Position numbers and translations under genes: made by a program | The notes under the pieces: generated by a model | The model's database searches: none | What the model was told of the DNA's origin: nothing | What the model saw: the letters and a program-made list of their open reading frames with translations, nothing else | Assembly (NCBI GenBank): GCA_033439795.1 | Contig: JAUTDP010000004.1 | Coordinates: 3,906,001 to 3,970,000, forward strand | Origin: Sordaria brevicollis | Lineage: Eukaryota; Ascomycota; Sordariomycetes; Sordariales; Sordariaceae | Direction: 5' to 3' | Length of the DNA stretch: 64,000 nt | Shown: piece by piece, positions 12,069 to 22,550 of the stretch | Layout: every line of letters starts with the position of its first letter | How positions within the stretch are numbered: the stretch's first letter is position 1

Positions 12069-14915
12069 TCAAGGATCTTCACCACCCAAGTTTCTTGCTG
12101 CCCGTTTAATGATGTCGGCAACCTTGGCAATGGTGCGGTTGGCCAGTGCCCAGTCTCCAGACTCGACGGTGTCGCGGATCGAAGGGAAGTAAGCTACGTC
12201 GTAGCCGGACCAGAGTTGAGGGCCGAAGAGGACGTGTTTGAATTGGGTGCGGTTCGGGATCTGGCAGGAGCAGTATTAGGTCAGTATTTTTCTTGCTTCT
12301 GTTTTCTGAGTCTGAAAACAAGGGGGGAAAGAATTGGACAAACAACTTACACCCTCGGCATCCAACAGGTCCGACTCAAACAACGCCATCTTCGAATTGA
12401 ACTCGCACCTCCTCCTGCCCCAACCCGAAGGCTCCCATCCGCCGGTCGAGATAACACTCGACCGCCATTCCTGCAACCCAATAATGAAGCGTTCCACGGC
12501 TTCCATGACTTCGTTGCTGGCCTGGATCAGGCTATCGAGAGACGTCTTCAGTTCCTTGGGCACGTCATCCTGTTTTGCGCTCTTGGCCTGATCCTCAACC
12601 CATCTGACAATCTCACCGGTCCAGTCGCGTATCTTTTCTGCATAGTGGGGCATGTCAAACTCCAAGACGGGGTGGTCGGACAGGCGGTACAGGAGAAGAG
12701 CGACGACGTGAGCCAGCATCTTGTGGTGGACGAAATCCGGATCACCGACCTGTTCCATCCACTCAAATGTGTCGTAGCTGGAGTGGTAGGGGTGACCCTT
12801 TCCGTCGAAGTGCAGGTCGATGGAGGACGTGCCGACAATGTCCTGAAACGCGACGTAGTCGGAACCGGCGCCGAGGCCCTCGAGGTCGTTGGCGTTTCTC
12901 TTTTCCCAGAGCTCCAAAAGCGTGGCATTTTCAATAGGATCTGTGACCTGACGGAGAATATCCAGCACGAGACCCTTGAAAACAGGCGAGCCGGCCACGT
13001 GAAGGGTGTTGCCCGTCACCGCGGTGTCGAGGTTAATATACGCAAGAGCGTCCATGCGCAACATGTCCTCATTTTGCTCGACGAACTCGGTCGAACCGAT
13101 GAGATTGTACTCTTCTGCATCCCATGACATGAACTGGATGGTCCTGAGCGGCCGCCAGCCTCTCATGACAAGTAAGCCAAAGACGCGAGCGAGCTCGAGC
13201 ATGATGGCGGTGCCCGAATGGGGATCAGCGGCGCCCAAGGTCCATGCGTCACGGTGGTTACCGATAATGACTTTCTTCTCTTCCTGCTCAATTCCCAGAA
13301 TGGTTCCGTATACGTTCCAAATTTCCTGCTTCTCGTTTTCGTCCTGGTCGTTTTTCAGTCGGACAATGGGCGAGCTTTCATGGTGGCCTGTCCACCACTC
13401 GTCGACATCAGGAACTCCGCCCACCCAGTCAGCCGGCACACGTTCTCCCTTGCCCTTGAGATGCTGCAAAAGCACCTTGGCGTCACGCCAGGCAAGCGGA
13501 AGAGATGGGATCTTGACCAGTCCGTTCGTCTGCTCCTTCTTCATCCTTGGCAGTTTCTCCTTGCTGCCCCAGCCTGGGGTCAACACGTCACCAACAACCC
13601 AAGACATGAGACTGACACTGCCACGCTGGACTCCATCGGCGGGCATGAAAGGACCCTTGGGGGCAGTATCGCCCTTCCTAAAGCCGTCGTCGAGTGGGTC
13701 CGAATAGATGAGACAACCGGCAAAGCCTGCAAGCTCAGCAGCTTTGACCTTCAGAGCGCGATCAGCGTGAGGACCATAGTAGCGGACAAGCGCAATGGCG
13801 CCGTCGGTTTTGATTCCAAGGTCCTTGATACGTTGAAAATCCTCGCGCGAGCCATAGTTGGCGTAGATAAGGCGGCCGCGAACATCACCAGTTTTCGAGT
13901 GCCCGTGAAAAGCCTCCGTCTGGTGTCCGGTAATTGTAGTTGACCGATCATTCTCCTCCAGCTTCGCGGACCAGATAGCTTTGCCCTGTCCGTTGTTCGC
14001 CTTTTCATCAATGATTTCCACTGCACGCCCGTCAGGTTTCGGGTAATTGAGATAGACGTAGTAAGTGTCGCGCGAAACGTCGTCGAGGCCGTATCTACGG
14101 AAGAGCGTCTCGACATCCTCCATTAGGGCGTAGTCGCCTTCGGTACCAGCTAGGTGAGAGTACGAGGTGAAATGCTGGAGATTGTTCCTGATCAGGCCCT
14201 CGTTAATGTCCCTCTCCAAATATGCCAGGACTTGATCTTGGGACAACATGGACGAGCGCATGGTGAACATGTCGGAGACGAATATCAAGTAAACGAAGCC
14301 CAGAAGCAGGAAGAGGGCGAGGAGGCGCGCAATCATGAGGAACAAGGCAGTGCTGCCGATTGTTGGGAAGGCGAATCGACTTGCGGAGCTTGGTTGTTCT
14401 TGGCCATTACTGTTATTCGTGTCATTGTTGGCAGCCGGCGTGGTGGCGGACTCCAAACTGGCGTTCGCATCGTGTCTCCTGAACCGCGGTAGTGATATTT
14501 GCGGTAACCTCCACCCCCATTTCCATCGTGGTAGTGAGAAGCGCCCTATGCGTTTGCCCCATATACTTTGTGAGCGGTGACTGGAGTCGTCTATTTCCAT
14601 CTCTTGCATCTCGCGTCGTACGTGATCGGCCTCGGAGTCGCTGTCATCGTCGGATGAGCCCCAGGGCTCTCCCTCGTCGTCCGTCTCGACCGTGGGTGGC
14701 TGGTAGCCTCGCGGTGGCCGGGTTCGGTCATTGTTACTCGATGATGATGCCGTTCCGCCCAGCAGAGAGTGGCCTTCTGTATGTTCTGTGGTGTCGAGAG
14801 GGGAGTGTGGGGCCTCGAAGACGGTATGGCTGCCGGCGCCGGAAGCGATGGCCTCGTCGTACGTAGGTATGGGAGGTGCCGGCTCGTAGCGGAATTGGCT
14901 CTTGTCGGGTGCCAT
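12069..14915 (-). CDS. Membrane-anchored M28 peptidase-family protein (Vps70/Tre1/glutamate carboxypeptidase II-like)
   Basis: Two exons, 14915..12351 and 12260..12069, give about 918 residues; the intron 12261..12350 has donor GTAAGT and acceptor CCAG. Layout: a ~185-residue acidic cytosolic tail, one membrane anchor at about 188-213 (LFLMIARLLALFLLLGFVYLIF), a PA domain around 340-480, the M28 peptidase core from about 530, and a transferrin-receptor-type dimerisation domain at the C terminus (FGPQLWSGYDVAYFPSIRD in exon 2). The expected zinc ligands and base all appear present: H554 (HRDAW), D564 (ADPHSG), E601/E602 (WDAEEYNLIGS), D630 (INLDTA) and H711 (GHPYHSSYD), so it should be an active peptidase rather than a receptor relic. 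Yeast relatives Vps70 and Tre1/Tre2 act in vacuolar sorting and as Rsp5 adaptors. A PPxY-like IPTYDEA occurs near residue 17. Confidence 0.92.
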
Positions 14916-17221
14916 TATGAAGGCCGGCGAGGGATCGCGAGGGGATTGAGAGCGGCGGTAGCTTGCATGCGACCTGGTCGATTCGGAATCTGAGGAGAGT
15001 GGAATGGGAGTCTAGACGGGGAAGTTTCGATGGCCCAAGTCTGGGGAAGGGGGGAAACGAGGGGCCGAGGGGTGGATCGGATCGAAATTAGATTTCCGGA
15101 GATTTGGAAAGGGGTTCCAGAAGGAGTGTGGAAGTATGGTAGATCACCCCGTCTTTGCAGGAGCACTGTATGTATGGCGAGCAAAGGAGCGTAATGCTAG
15201 ACACAAGAGAGTCTAGGTCGGGTCGAGGTGCCTCGGATGGCAATGATGCTTTCTTTCGGTGTTCGAGATACAAGGACGACGTCGATCGTGGTAGGTGGAC
15301 CTAAGCCAGAGTTGAACTGTATTAGGGAACAAGCAGAACAAAGCTGTTGGGGGTCGTGAAGTTGTGTGACGCAAAGTCCCAAGTAACGACTGGGTATGAC
15401 CGGAGCCGTGAACGATTGAAGGAATGGAAGGTAAGTGGAAACTATACCTACAAGTAGTACCAATGAAGCCGGCACGGTTGGGTAAATTGCATGCGGCCAT
15501 CGATGTTGCCGTCACGGAACGCCGTACTGGCGGGGACCGGGCTTCTGGATGAACGCCCCCTGTGGAGTGTGGACACCTCGAGGTCCCCCTGCCTGGCTCG
15601 GTGCCCCCGCCTGGGTCGCTGTTGCGCTGAATGCTGATTGCAGCGGCCTCACAGGGGGTGCTTGGCTCCTTGGCGGCGTGCCCTGTTGATGGATGCCCGG
15701 GCCCAGGCCGAGCAAAGGCCGCGTTGTTCAAGTTGGCTTGCTTAGTCACAGATACTGTAGTATGCACAGCCACCTGTGGCATCTGCCTCTTAATTTTGGT
15801 TGAACCCCTGAGGCGCATGAACGGCGACATTAGTTAGGATACCCCGGGGTGACATGCATAGAGGTACATATGTCTGCTTGAGCCTCATCAACGTCAATCC
15901 ATGAGCAGCCCACTTGTGACAACCAGCAGCAATCCACTTTTGACTTCACTTGAGTGTTCAATCTCAAACCGCTCTATTCCGGTCATACACTCAGTGATCT
16001 TGTAGCAACATCAGCCGAGATGGCCATCTCCGACGCATTCATTTCAAAAATGAAACAACTGGCCAAACACCGAAATTCTCGTGAAAGCCTCCATCAAAGC
16101 AGAGGAAACCACAGTCTCTCAATACAGCTTGAGTCAACTTCATCAAGCGTTTCCATTTCTCACTATCGGCTCTCGTTCCAGGGTTAAGGCATGACCAGTC
16201 CTTGAATATTTCATTCGAGGAATACAATATGTGATTGTGGATTTACTGAATCCATTCTCAAAGAACAACTGTTCTCTTTTGTCTAGCCCGTTTAACGTTT
16301 AGGACGACCATGAATAGATAAGGTTTAGCGTGCTGGGAATACCAAGCTAAGAAAAAAAGTCAGCATTAGACGGTAAAGTTCTGTGGTTCGGCCATTCACA
16401 CCACGAACGGGAGTCCGATCTAGGGCTACCATGAAGGGGAACCATCTATTTTGCCCTCTTGGTCGGTAGTGAGAAACAAGCTAATATGCCAGATAAAATC
16501 ACTGGATTTCCGGGTTCCCCAAATGCTGCCTATTGCCGGGGACCTCTCTTCTTCCTTCTCATGGAATGACAGCCGATAAGTTGGGAGAAAACATAAGTCG
16601 GCGGGGGCAGTCACTGTACCCCACGATGCCCAGGGCATGAAGAAGTGGCATATGCTCACCTCCGAGCTTCTTGGGCCTCACGAACTATTATCCTCACACC
16701 TAACGTCACTGGCCTCACCACCGACGAGGAATAGAGTATGCCCCAGCTTGACATCAGTCAGGCTAGCGATTGCTTGCATATTATCAAGTCCTAGTGCCCG
16801 AAGGACGGTTTTCTTCTTCCCGTGTCTGTCAGGCTTGCCGCAATTCATCCCAAGTCCGGTGTACCGTACCTAGCCACACGAGTGCTGGTGAAGGTCCTTC
16901 GAGCGCCACAGCCACTCCCAGCAGCTCGTTGTGTAAAACCTTCGAGACTCCGACCGAGCACTGTCTCCTTTTCCATCTTCTGCCGTCTTCGCACAAACTT
17001 CCAACAAGCATTTCTCGCTCGCCACGGAAGTCGAGGGTTGCGCACTACGATCATCAAGTCAAGCTTTTTCACGCGACTCCGTCCATCTTTCGCGGTTTAT
17101 TCTCTATTTCAGCCTCTGTTCATCGTCAAAGTTGCCAGCGCCTTACAACGAATGCGCATCTCCTGGTGTTCAGCCATCAAGTTCTCATTCGACTCACTTG
17201 TCCTTCGGCCAAGTCAAATTC
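14916..17221. other. Gene-poor region upstream of the first orphan gene
   Basis: About 2.3 kb without a convincing gene. Overlapping open frames at 15197-15830 and 16426-17225 lack recognisable domains or consistent splicing. The right end (about 16600-17221) is probably promoter and 5' leader of the gene starting at 17338. Confidence 0.4.
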
Positions 17222-17333
17222 GTAAGTTCCATTCGCGACTCCTCCCATCATCGCCATCTCTACTTGGCCCCACCCATTATGACTTGATTCTTTGTTGTTC
17301 AACGCTCTCAGTGCTAACAATTACGACTCACAG
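17222..17333 (+). other. Probable 5'-UTR intron of the gene at 17338
   Basis: Donor CGTAAGTTCC at 17222, branch-like GTGCTAACAA near 17310 and acceptor CTCACAG at 17333, ending four bases before the chosen ATG. A continuous frame runs through it from 16822, so the alternative is an N-terminal extension. I prefer the intron because all three signals match and the ATG context (AAAGATGCC) follows immediately. Confidence 0.6.
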
Positions 17334-17337
17334 AAAG

Positions 17338-18237
17338 ATGCCCGGACCAATTCGTGGTGCTGGTAACAGCGAAAATGAGGACACGAACCGTCCCCACCCT
17401 TACTTTGGCCCGCCCGTCCCGTTGCATCTGCGGCCTCGCCGCGATGGCAGTCTCCCCACTGTCCGATCCGCTCCTCCCCAGCCACCCAGGCCTTGGAGTA
17501 ATTTGAAGAACTTTATGCCCAAAGTCGGCATGAAATACAAGCACGCACACACGGTTACTAAACGGACCAGGCGCGACAGGGCTATCTGGTATGCCGTCAT
17601 GGATACTTGTGGCCTCTTTTTCAAGGCGAGACATCTGCAAGAGACCCTGACGGAGGTCATCAATATCGCGGCCGACCATGCCAGCAAGAGAAAGCCTCCC
17701 GCCGACTTTGTCGAGACGCTCGGTGACGGTGATGGCCTCACTACCGCCGACGCCACCCTGCAGTTCCTACGAAGTGTTCGGGAGAGCCACCTTCTCGCCA
17801 GAAAGTTGAGCCCCTCGACGTTCGCTGAGCTCTTTGGTGCCATTTTCGAGGCTCGCGAAGCTTACCTTGCGGATCCCCACAAGTATGTTGATTGGCACCC
17901 GAACTCCCCGTTGGTGGATGCGGTGGACAGATTCCTCGCGGTGTCGTGGTTTTGGGATGGGATGCACCTCCTTCTCAAGATGGAATCAGAGCACGAGGAA
18001 GTTGCCGACGACAATGAAACCACGGAGGAACAAGATGAACTTGAGTCAGATGGCGAAGAGGCCCCCGTGGCCCGTGGTACTGCAGTCTCTTCTTTGGTTG
18101 CTGAATTTGATGGCTGCTCCATTTGGACTCTGAGTACCAGTAAGTTCGTCGACGACGACGACCTCTTCGCCGACGTGGATCCGCTCACAGATGACGAGGA
18201 AGACGAGGTAATGGGCGGCACCCACTGCGAATTTTGA
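17338..18237 (+). CDS. Unrecognised protein, member A of a local orphan family
   Basis: A single coding exon of 299 residues from the ATG at 17338. The N terminus is Pro/Arg-rich and disordered. A helical section follows (RAIWYAVMDTCGLFFKARHL, then LQETLTEVINIAADHA), and then the family motif at about 155-206: LSPSTFAELFGAIFEAREAYLAD, a short loop, SPLVDAVDRF and AVSWFW. The last ~90 residues are acidic (DDNETTEEQDELESDGEE; DDDDLFADVDPLTDDEEDE). No known domain, signal peptide or membrane segment is visible. The same motif occurs in the genes at 19802 and 25024, so this is a local paralogue group. Function unknown. Confidence 0.6.
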   Translation: MPGPIRGAGNSENEDTNRPHPYFGPPVPLHLRPRRDGSLPTVRSAPPQPPRPWSNLKNFMPKVGMKYKHAHTVTKRTRRDRAIWYAVMDTCGLFFKARHLQETLTEVINIAADHASKRKPPADFVETLGDGDGLTTADATLQFLRSVRESHLLARKLSPSTFAELFGAIFEAREAYLADPHKYVDWHPNSPLVDAVDRFLAVSWFWDGMHLLLKMESEHEEVADDNETTEEQDELESDGEEAPVARGTAVSSLVAEFDGCSIWTLSTSKFVDDDDLFADVDPLTDDEEDEVMGGTHCEF

Positions 18238-19172
18238 GGCAGAACTCGGAAGCCCTGTAATCTTCCCCCCCTTAAGGTTCAAAAGCTCGGAGTGAGGAGA
18301 TCGTCTCGGGGGGGTTCATGGATGCGATTGATGGATAGCACGTGTTTGTGAAAATTGAGCACGCCGCTAGGGAGGCGCTTGTAGTAGAATGATCAAAGCA
18401 ATGGATCAATATGAACCAGACAACTTCAACATTACCATACAGCCTCTTCGTGCTATACAAACTTATAAGGACACATTGAAGATCAAACAGGCCACATTGT
18501 AGTTTGTCAACATGACTGTTTCAGTACATATGAAAGCATATGTTGTTCAGGTTGGCCATCTTGCCGTTTACTTTAATACGCTCAAACCGGGAAATTGGGG
18601 CAGAGGTCATTGTTACACTTTGCGCCTGGCTTCTCTTTAAGCGTTCCAGTTATAGGCGTTGGACTTTCACATTTCAAATCGTTCATCATGGTAAAAAAAT
18701 GCCTGCAGTAACCACGTTCTAAGGATATCGAGATCTGAAGGCTAACGGGACGCATTGCTAAAAGAAAATTGATGTCTGTTGGAATGCGCTAACAAGCAAC
18801 GCAAACTTGGCTACGGAATTTGATTCAAGTATTTTGCTCAAAAAAAAAACATGCTTGTGATCATGTAATTGGAATTAATATTACAAAAAAGGAAGGAGCT
18901 AGCATTATACTCTAAGATAAAGGTATAATAAGGATATTTCCACGTAAAGTGGAAGATTGCGCTTACTTGAAGAGGACCGTAAAAGAAGAAAATAGGGGGC
19001 AAAGGAAGAAAAAGAAGAAAAAAAGAAATTTCGTGGTTGGTCGTGCTATCCCCAGGAACCACCCCGTAAGATATCCCCTCGAACGGTCACAACTGATACT
19101 ACGGTGGCCCCAGCGTAGACTTGGATAATGAGATCGTAACCTCTCGATGCCTGGAGCAAATATCGAGTAAAC
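18238..19172. other. AT-rich intergenic region
   Basis: Follows orphan gene A. It contains an A run near 18840 and a purine tract (GAAAAAGAAG type) at about 18990-19030, which read on the minus strand is a T-rich stretch about 150 bases downstream of the tRNA-like sequence at 19173-19260. No gene seen. Confidence 0.45.
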
Positions 19173-19260
19173 GGTGCCGCAATGGGAATCGAACCCATGG
19201 CTTTTCGAGTGGGTGGTGGTAAGCTGTGCGCTGTACCAAGTCCCACTCGACCAACCACCA
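19173..19260 (-). other. tRNA-like sequence (class II shape), probably a pseudo-tRNA or SINE head
   Basis: On the minus strand, box A TGGTCGAGTGG (19253..19243) matches the Pol III consensus TRGYNNARNNG exactly, and box B GGTTCGATTCC (19195..19185) matches GGTTCGANNCC exactly. The T arm ATGGG/CCCAT with a 7-nt loop is perfect, and a 3-bp D stem (GTC/GAC) and 5-bp stem (TGGTA/TACCA) can form. The 88-nt length suits a Ser/Leu-type tRNA. Against a working tRNA: the acceptor arms pair at only about four of seven positions, and the anticodon loop is 12 nt without the usual U33. Confidence 0.45.
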
Positions 19261-19801
19261 GATGCTTGTTGTAAACCTGCCTCGTACGCAGCACTTATAA
19301 GGCCCCAAGCGCTCGGTTTGCCTTCCGTCTTTCTCTCAGCCTACTTGCGGACCTTCCCGTGAAGGCTCAGGTGGCCGTGTTCTCGTTTGCACAAAGACCT
19401 TCGTCAGGCAACAGGAAGTGTGCCTGCCGGGCATGCCGCTTTTACCCCCGGCTCCAATACCACAATGCTTTCTACTTGTGACTCTCGCCCAACATCGTAT
19501 TTCCTTCCCGCGACGCATTTACTCAGCAATCACTCACTTGTTGGCGCCGTCTTCACACCACTGAGTCTACCAGGTCCGCCGCTTCTGGCTATCCCTAGGT
19601 TCGTATCTTCCTCATTCCCCAAAAAGCTGCTTCTTGGAACTGGCCTACAATCTCCTCGAGCGCTTACTGTTTATGGACATGAAAAGTGTCGGGGATGTTC
19701 TCGGCTCCTGGGACAATATCTGGACCTCTTTTACAGACATTGTCGGCGACCGAACAACTGACGTCAGATGCGCGCAGCCCAGATTCATCACCATCTTCAA
19801 A
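19261..19801. other. Leader region of orphan gene C
   Basis: No separate gene supported. The frame of the downstream gene stays open back to an ATG at 19673, so coding sequence may begin there. Confidence 0.4.
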
Positions 19802-20359
19802 ATGACGTCCCGGCCTGTCTTCATCGAGAACATGTCACTGAAGGAGTGCGTTCCACTCCAAGGCTTCATGTGGCAGAACCGCCCAAGCGTACTTCGCAGC
19901 CTCGAGCGCGACAAGCTTGTTTTGCGATCATTCCGCAAGAACGATCTCCCCATCTCTCCTGGAAACATCGGGCTGGAGCTCAACACTGTTGTCATGGTCG
20001 CCGGGCTGAATTCGGTATCTTATCGGCTTTTTGACCCCATGGGACATCCCGGACAGCCCAAGAATATCAGCGGACGAGAGTACGAGTTTCTCTCCACTTT
20101 GGCCGACGATACTCGGATCGGCTGTCGAATGCCAACGCACGTCTTTGTCGAGCTGTTCCGCGAGCTGGTCAACGCTCGTATCCGCTTCTTGAACCACAAC
20201 TCGGACTACATCGGAACTATCTCCTCGGTTGCGGAGAAGATGGACATATTTCTCAAGAAGACAGAGGGATACTATTCCGACGATAGGCTTTTGCAGAGAC
20301 TCGAGGAGGAGATCTTGAAGTCAAAAGGTGGACAACAAGGACCTGTAGCCACAGAATAA
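19802..20359 (+). CDS. Unrecognised protein, member C of the orphan family
   Basis: I start at the ATG at 19802 because its context (CAAAATGACG) is the strongest; an in-frame ATG at 19673 would add 43 residues. From 19802 the protein is 185 residues with no intron. Residues about 94-158 align by eye with the genes at 17338 and 25024: EYEFLSTL, then MPTHVFVELFRELVNARIRFL, then VAEKMDIF and a Tyr pair where the others have Trp. It is the most diverged of the three: the EAR of the motif is NAR here, and the acidic tail of member A is missing. The N-terminal half (MWQNRPSVL, LRSFRKNDLPISPGNIGLEL) has no match I know. No signal peptide or membrane helix. Function unknown. Confidence 0.5.
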   Translation: MTSRPVFIENMSLKECVPLQGFMWQNRPSVLRSLERDKLVLRSFRKNDLPISPGNIGLELNTVVMVAGLNSVSYRLFDPMGHPGQPKNISGREYEFLSTLADDTRIGCRMPTHVFVELFRELVNARIRFLNHNSDYIGTISSVAEKMDIFLKKTEGYYSDDRLLQRLEEEILKSKGGQQGPVATE

Positions 20360-21182
20360 ATAGGAGGAGTGGGGGGATATTTGGCCGAAATGAATCCGTG
20401 CCAAAGCACGTTACGAAAGTTCGTGCCGGCGGGTAGTCTCGATGGACCGCAGGGAAAGGAATAGCTCTTTGTTGCAGTTACGGCTACAAGCGACAGATTT
20501 GCATGTTGCATCCTTCGCAGAAGAGCTAGAAGTACATCAGCTATTATGGCCAATGTGGTATCTGAACTTCCAGCATGTGAAAATGTGAATAAAAATGCGA
20601 CCGTAATTTGCACTTGTCCTCCTCTCCATCAGGTTGATGAGTAGCAACGACACTACTACACGAAAAATGAAGGACAAACAGAAAGAAAAAAAGCAACCCG
20701 TTGTAGACATTTTTTAGGCAAGATCGTGGTTAGTTTTACAAACAGCAAGACCTGGTCAAACGTTCTATGTAATTCCGGCCAGTAATCAAACACCAGCTGT
20801 TTTGTTTTGTAATTCGTGTTGCGCGGAAATGCTGCCGTGATAACAATGCCACCATCTTGAGTTTACTTTATAGTCACTACCGCATGTCGGTAGAATTTCG
20901 AAGAACGTCGGGTACTTCGCGGTAGTTTAAGATATTCCTTCGACCGTACAACACTCTAGCACCATTTAATATCGTTGTAATCCGTTAGTATTTCAAAGTC
21001 TTGAGAGGAAACCAAAAGGAGGAAAGAACGAATAAGGAGAAATAACGAGAAAAAAAGAAAAAAGAAAAAAGAAAAAAAAAGAATAGACGATATTCAACCA
21101 ATCTTGAGATTTAAACTCCACGGGCTACGCTCGATCAGTGTAAGTCATATACGATACTGAGTACCGGAAACGGCACTGGGCA
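20360..21182. other. AT-rich intergenic region with poly-purine tract
   Basis: No gene seen. A purine tract at about 21040-21085 (GAAAAAA repeats) gives T runs on the minus strand about 100 bases beyond the second tRNA-like sequence, a position compatible with Pol III termination. Confidence 0.45.
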
Positions 21183-21269
21183 GTCTCAAGATGGGGTTCG
21201 AACCCACACCCTCACGGGATGGTGGCGCACAAGCGCGCACACAATCACAGACCACTTGGTTATAGTCCC
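21183..21269 (-). other. Second tRNA-like sequence (degenerate)
   Basis: On the minus strand, box B GGTTCGAACCC sits in a good T arm (GTGGG/CCCAT, one wobble) and is preceded by a variable-arm-like hairpin CCC-GTGA-GGG. Box A reads TAACCAAGTGG, one change (G to A) from consensus. The 87-nt span again suits a class II tRNA, but the 5' and 3' acceptor strands do not pair at all, so this is not a functional tRNA as it stands. Confidence 0.4.
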
Positions 21270-22550
21270 TAAAACTTGGTTCAGGGTACCACCTGTTCTT
21301 GAAGGTGCCACTTCCAATGTCCCTTATATACTCATATTAGTGGGGAGCGGGCACTGCAGAAGATGTGCCGGCGGGCTGCTATCCTTCCGCCTCCACAACG
21401 CTGGATAACCTGCAAAAAGCTCAGGTAGTCGCCTTTTTAAGGCGCCTCAACCTTATTCACCAGCAATTACAGGAAGCTGTGCTCCCTGTGCGTCACACAA
21501 CCCGGCACACATGTATATATGACAGGTCTTTACTACTTGACGCAAATAAACTTTCCCAAAATCATCATCACCACCGTCATCATCATCATCATCATCGTCA
21601 TTGAAAAAGGCTCCCAGCGCTACGCTGTACTGTCATTACACGCGTCAGGCTACAAACCAGTACAGACAGCCGGAAAAAGGAAGGTCCTGCGGGCGGTTCA
21701 AGTTGCACCGAGACATTGGGACTTGGTAAAACGCAGATAGTCGCACACCAAACCATTGCGAAGTCAAGACTTTGTGATACACTTGATTAAGTTCTATTCC
21801 TCACTGTTGGTAAGGTCAGCGGCTTCTGGCACACAATTCAGAACCCAGACTTCCATTGCCCGACGCTACCTTTCTAGTGTTCCCGTACGTCTCATATTCG
21901 GACTGTCGAGGGCGCAAGACCCATTTGTTCCCTTCCACAGATAACTAATTTCACGAAAATGAAAAGGTTGGCCAGTTTGGTCAATTCTTAAGATATAGAT
22001 TGTGGAAAAAGTAACAGTCGTTGTTGGTTTTCTAACGTGATCATTGAGTGTCTGGCAGGTAATTGCGGAGCGGGTTGAAATGGGAAACTTCGTTATACCA
22101 AAGTGAAGTTAAAAGTGGATTGCATCTGACGATGTCGGTGACGGGGGGGATTCATTTGGTGGATGCTGGTGCAGGTTCACTGCTCTCCACTGAAGTGCGT
22201 GTATATGCTGGTACGCCAACCCAAATTGTAGCTAGCGCTCCACGTGACAGGGGGATACGCTTGGCTGTGACAGTGTTCCGGCCGGCACTCCGATGGCCTT
22301 CTGCTGTTTCCTTGATTTGCATATCATTCTGCCCTTCCGTTCGCTGCTTCCGTTTCCATGTCCTCAATCTCAGTCTGATTGCCGTGGATTCTCACATTTT
22401 TTTCTCGACTGTTTGCTTTTCATCCGTCGCCAAGCATCCTGCTCCTGCAACCCCAACATCCCACTTTGCATCTTCTGCATTCAACACGTTCGTCCCGTCC
22501 CGTCTCCATCGGTTCCTGACTCCGCTACCCCGCCAATTACGTCATACGCA
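21270..22550. other. Intergenic region with CAT microsatellite
   Basis: No gene supported. It holds an ATC/CAT trinucleotide run at 21561-21602. The right part (about 22300-22550) is the pyrimidine-rich leader of the TENA-domain gene. Confidence 0.45.
21561..21602. repeat. (CAT)n microsatellite
   Basis: Imperfect ATC/CAT trinucleotide repeats with two short interruptions, in non-coding sequence. Confidence 0.8.

Noticed and set aside
11988..13943. Long plus-strand frames across the M28 gene
   Set aside because: Antisense shadows of the conserved peptidase exon; no domain of their own.
15197..15830. Overlapping minus-strand frames of about 90-205 codons
   Set aside because: No shared motif, no splice logic and mutual overlap; treated as non-coding.
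16822..17337. N-terminal extension of the orphan gene at 17338
   Set aside because: The frame is open, but a full set of intron signals ends just before the ATG at 17338, and the upstream sequence reads like leader.
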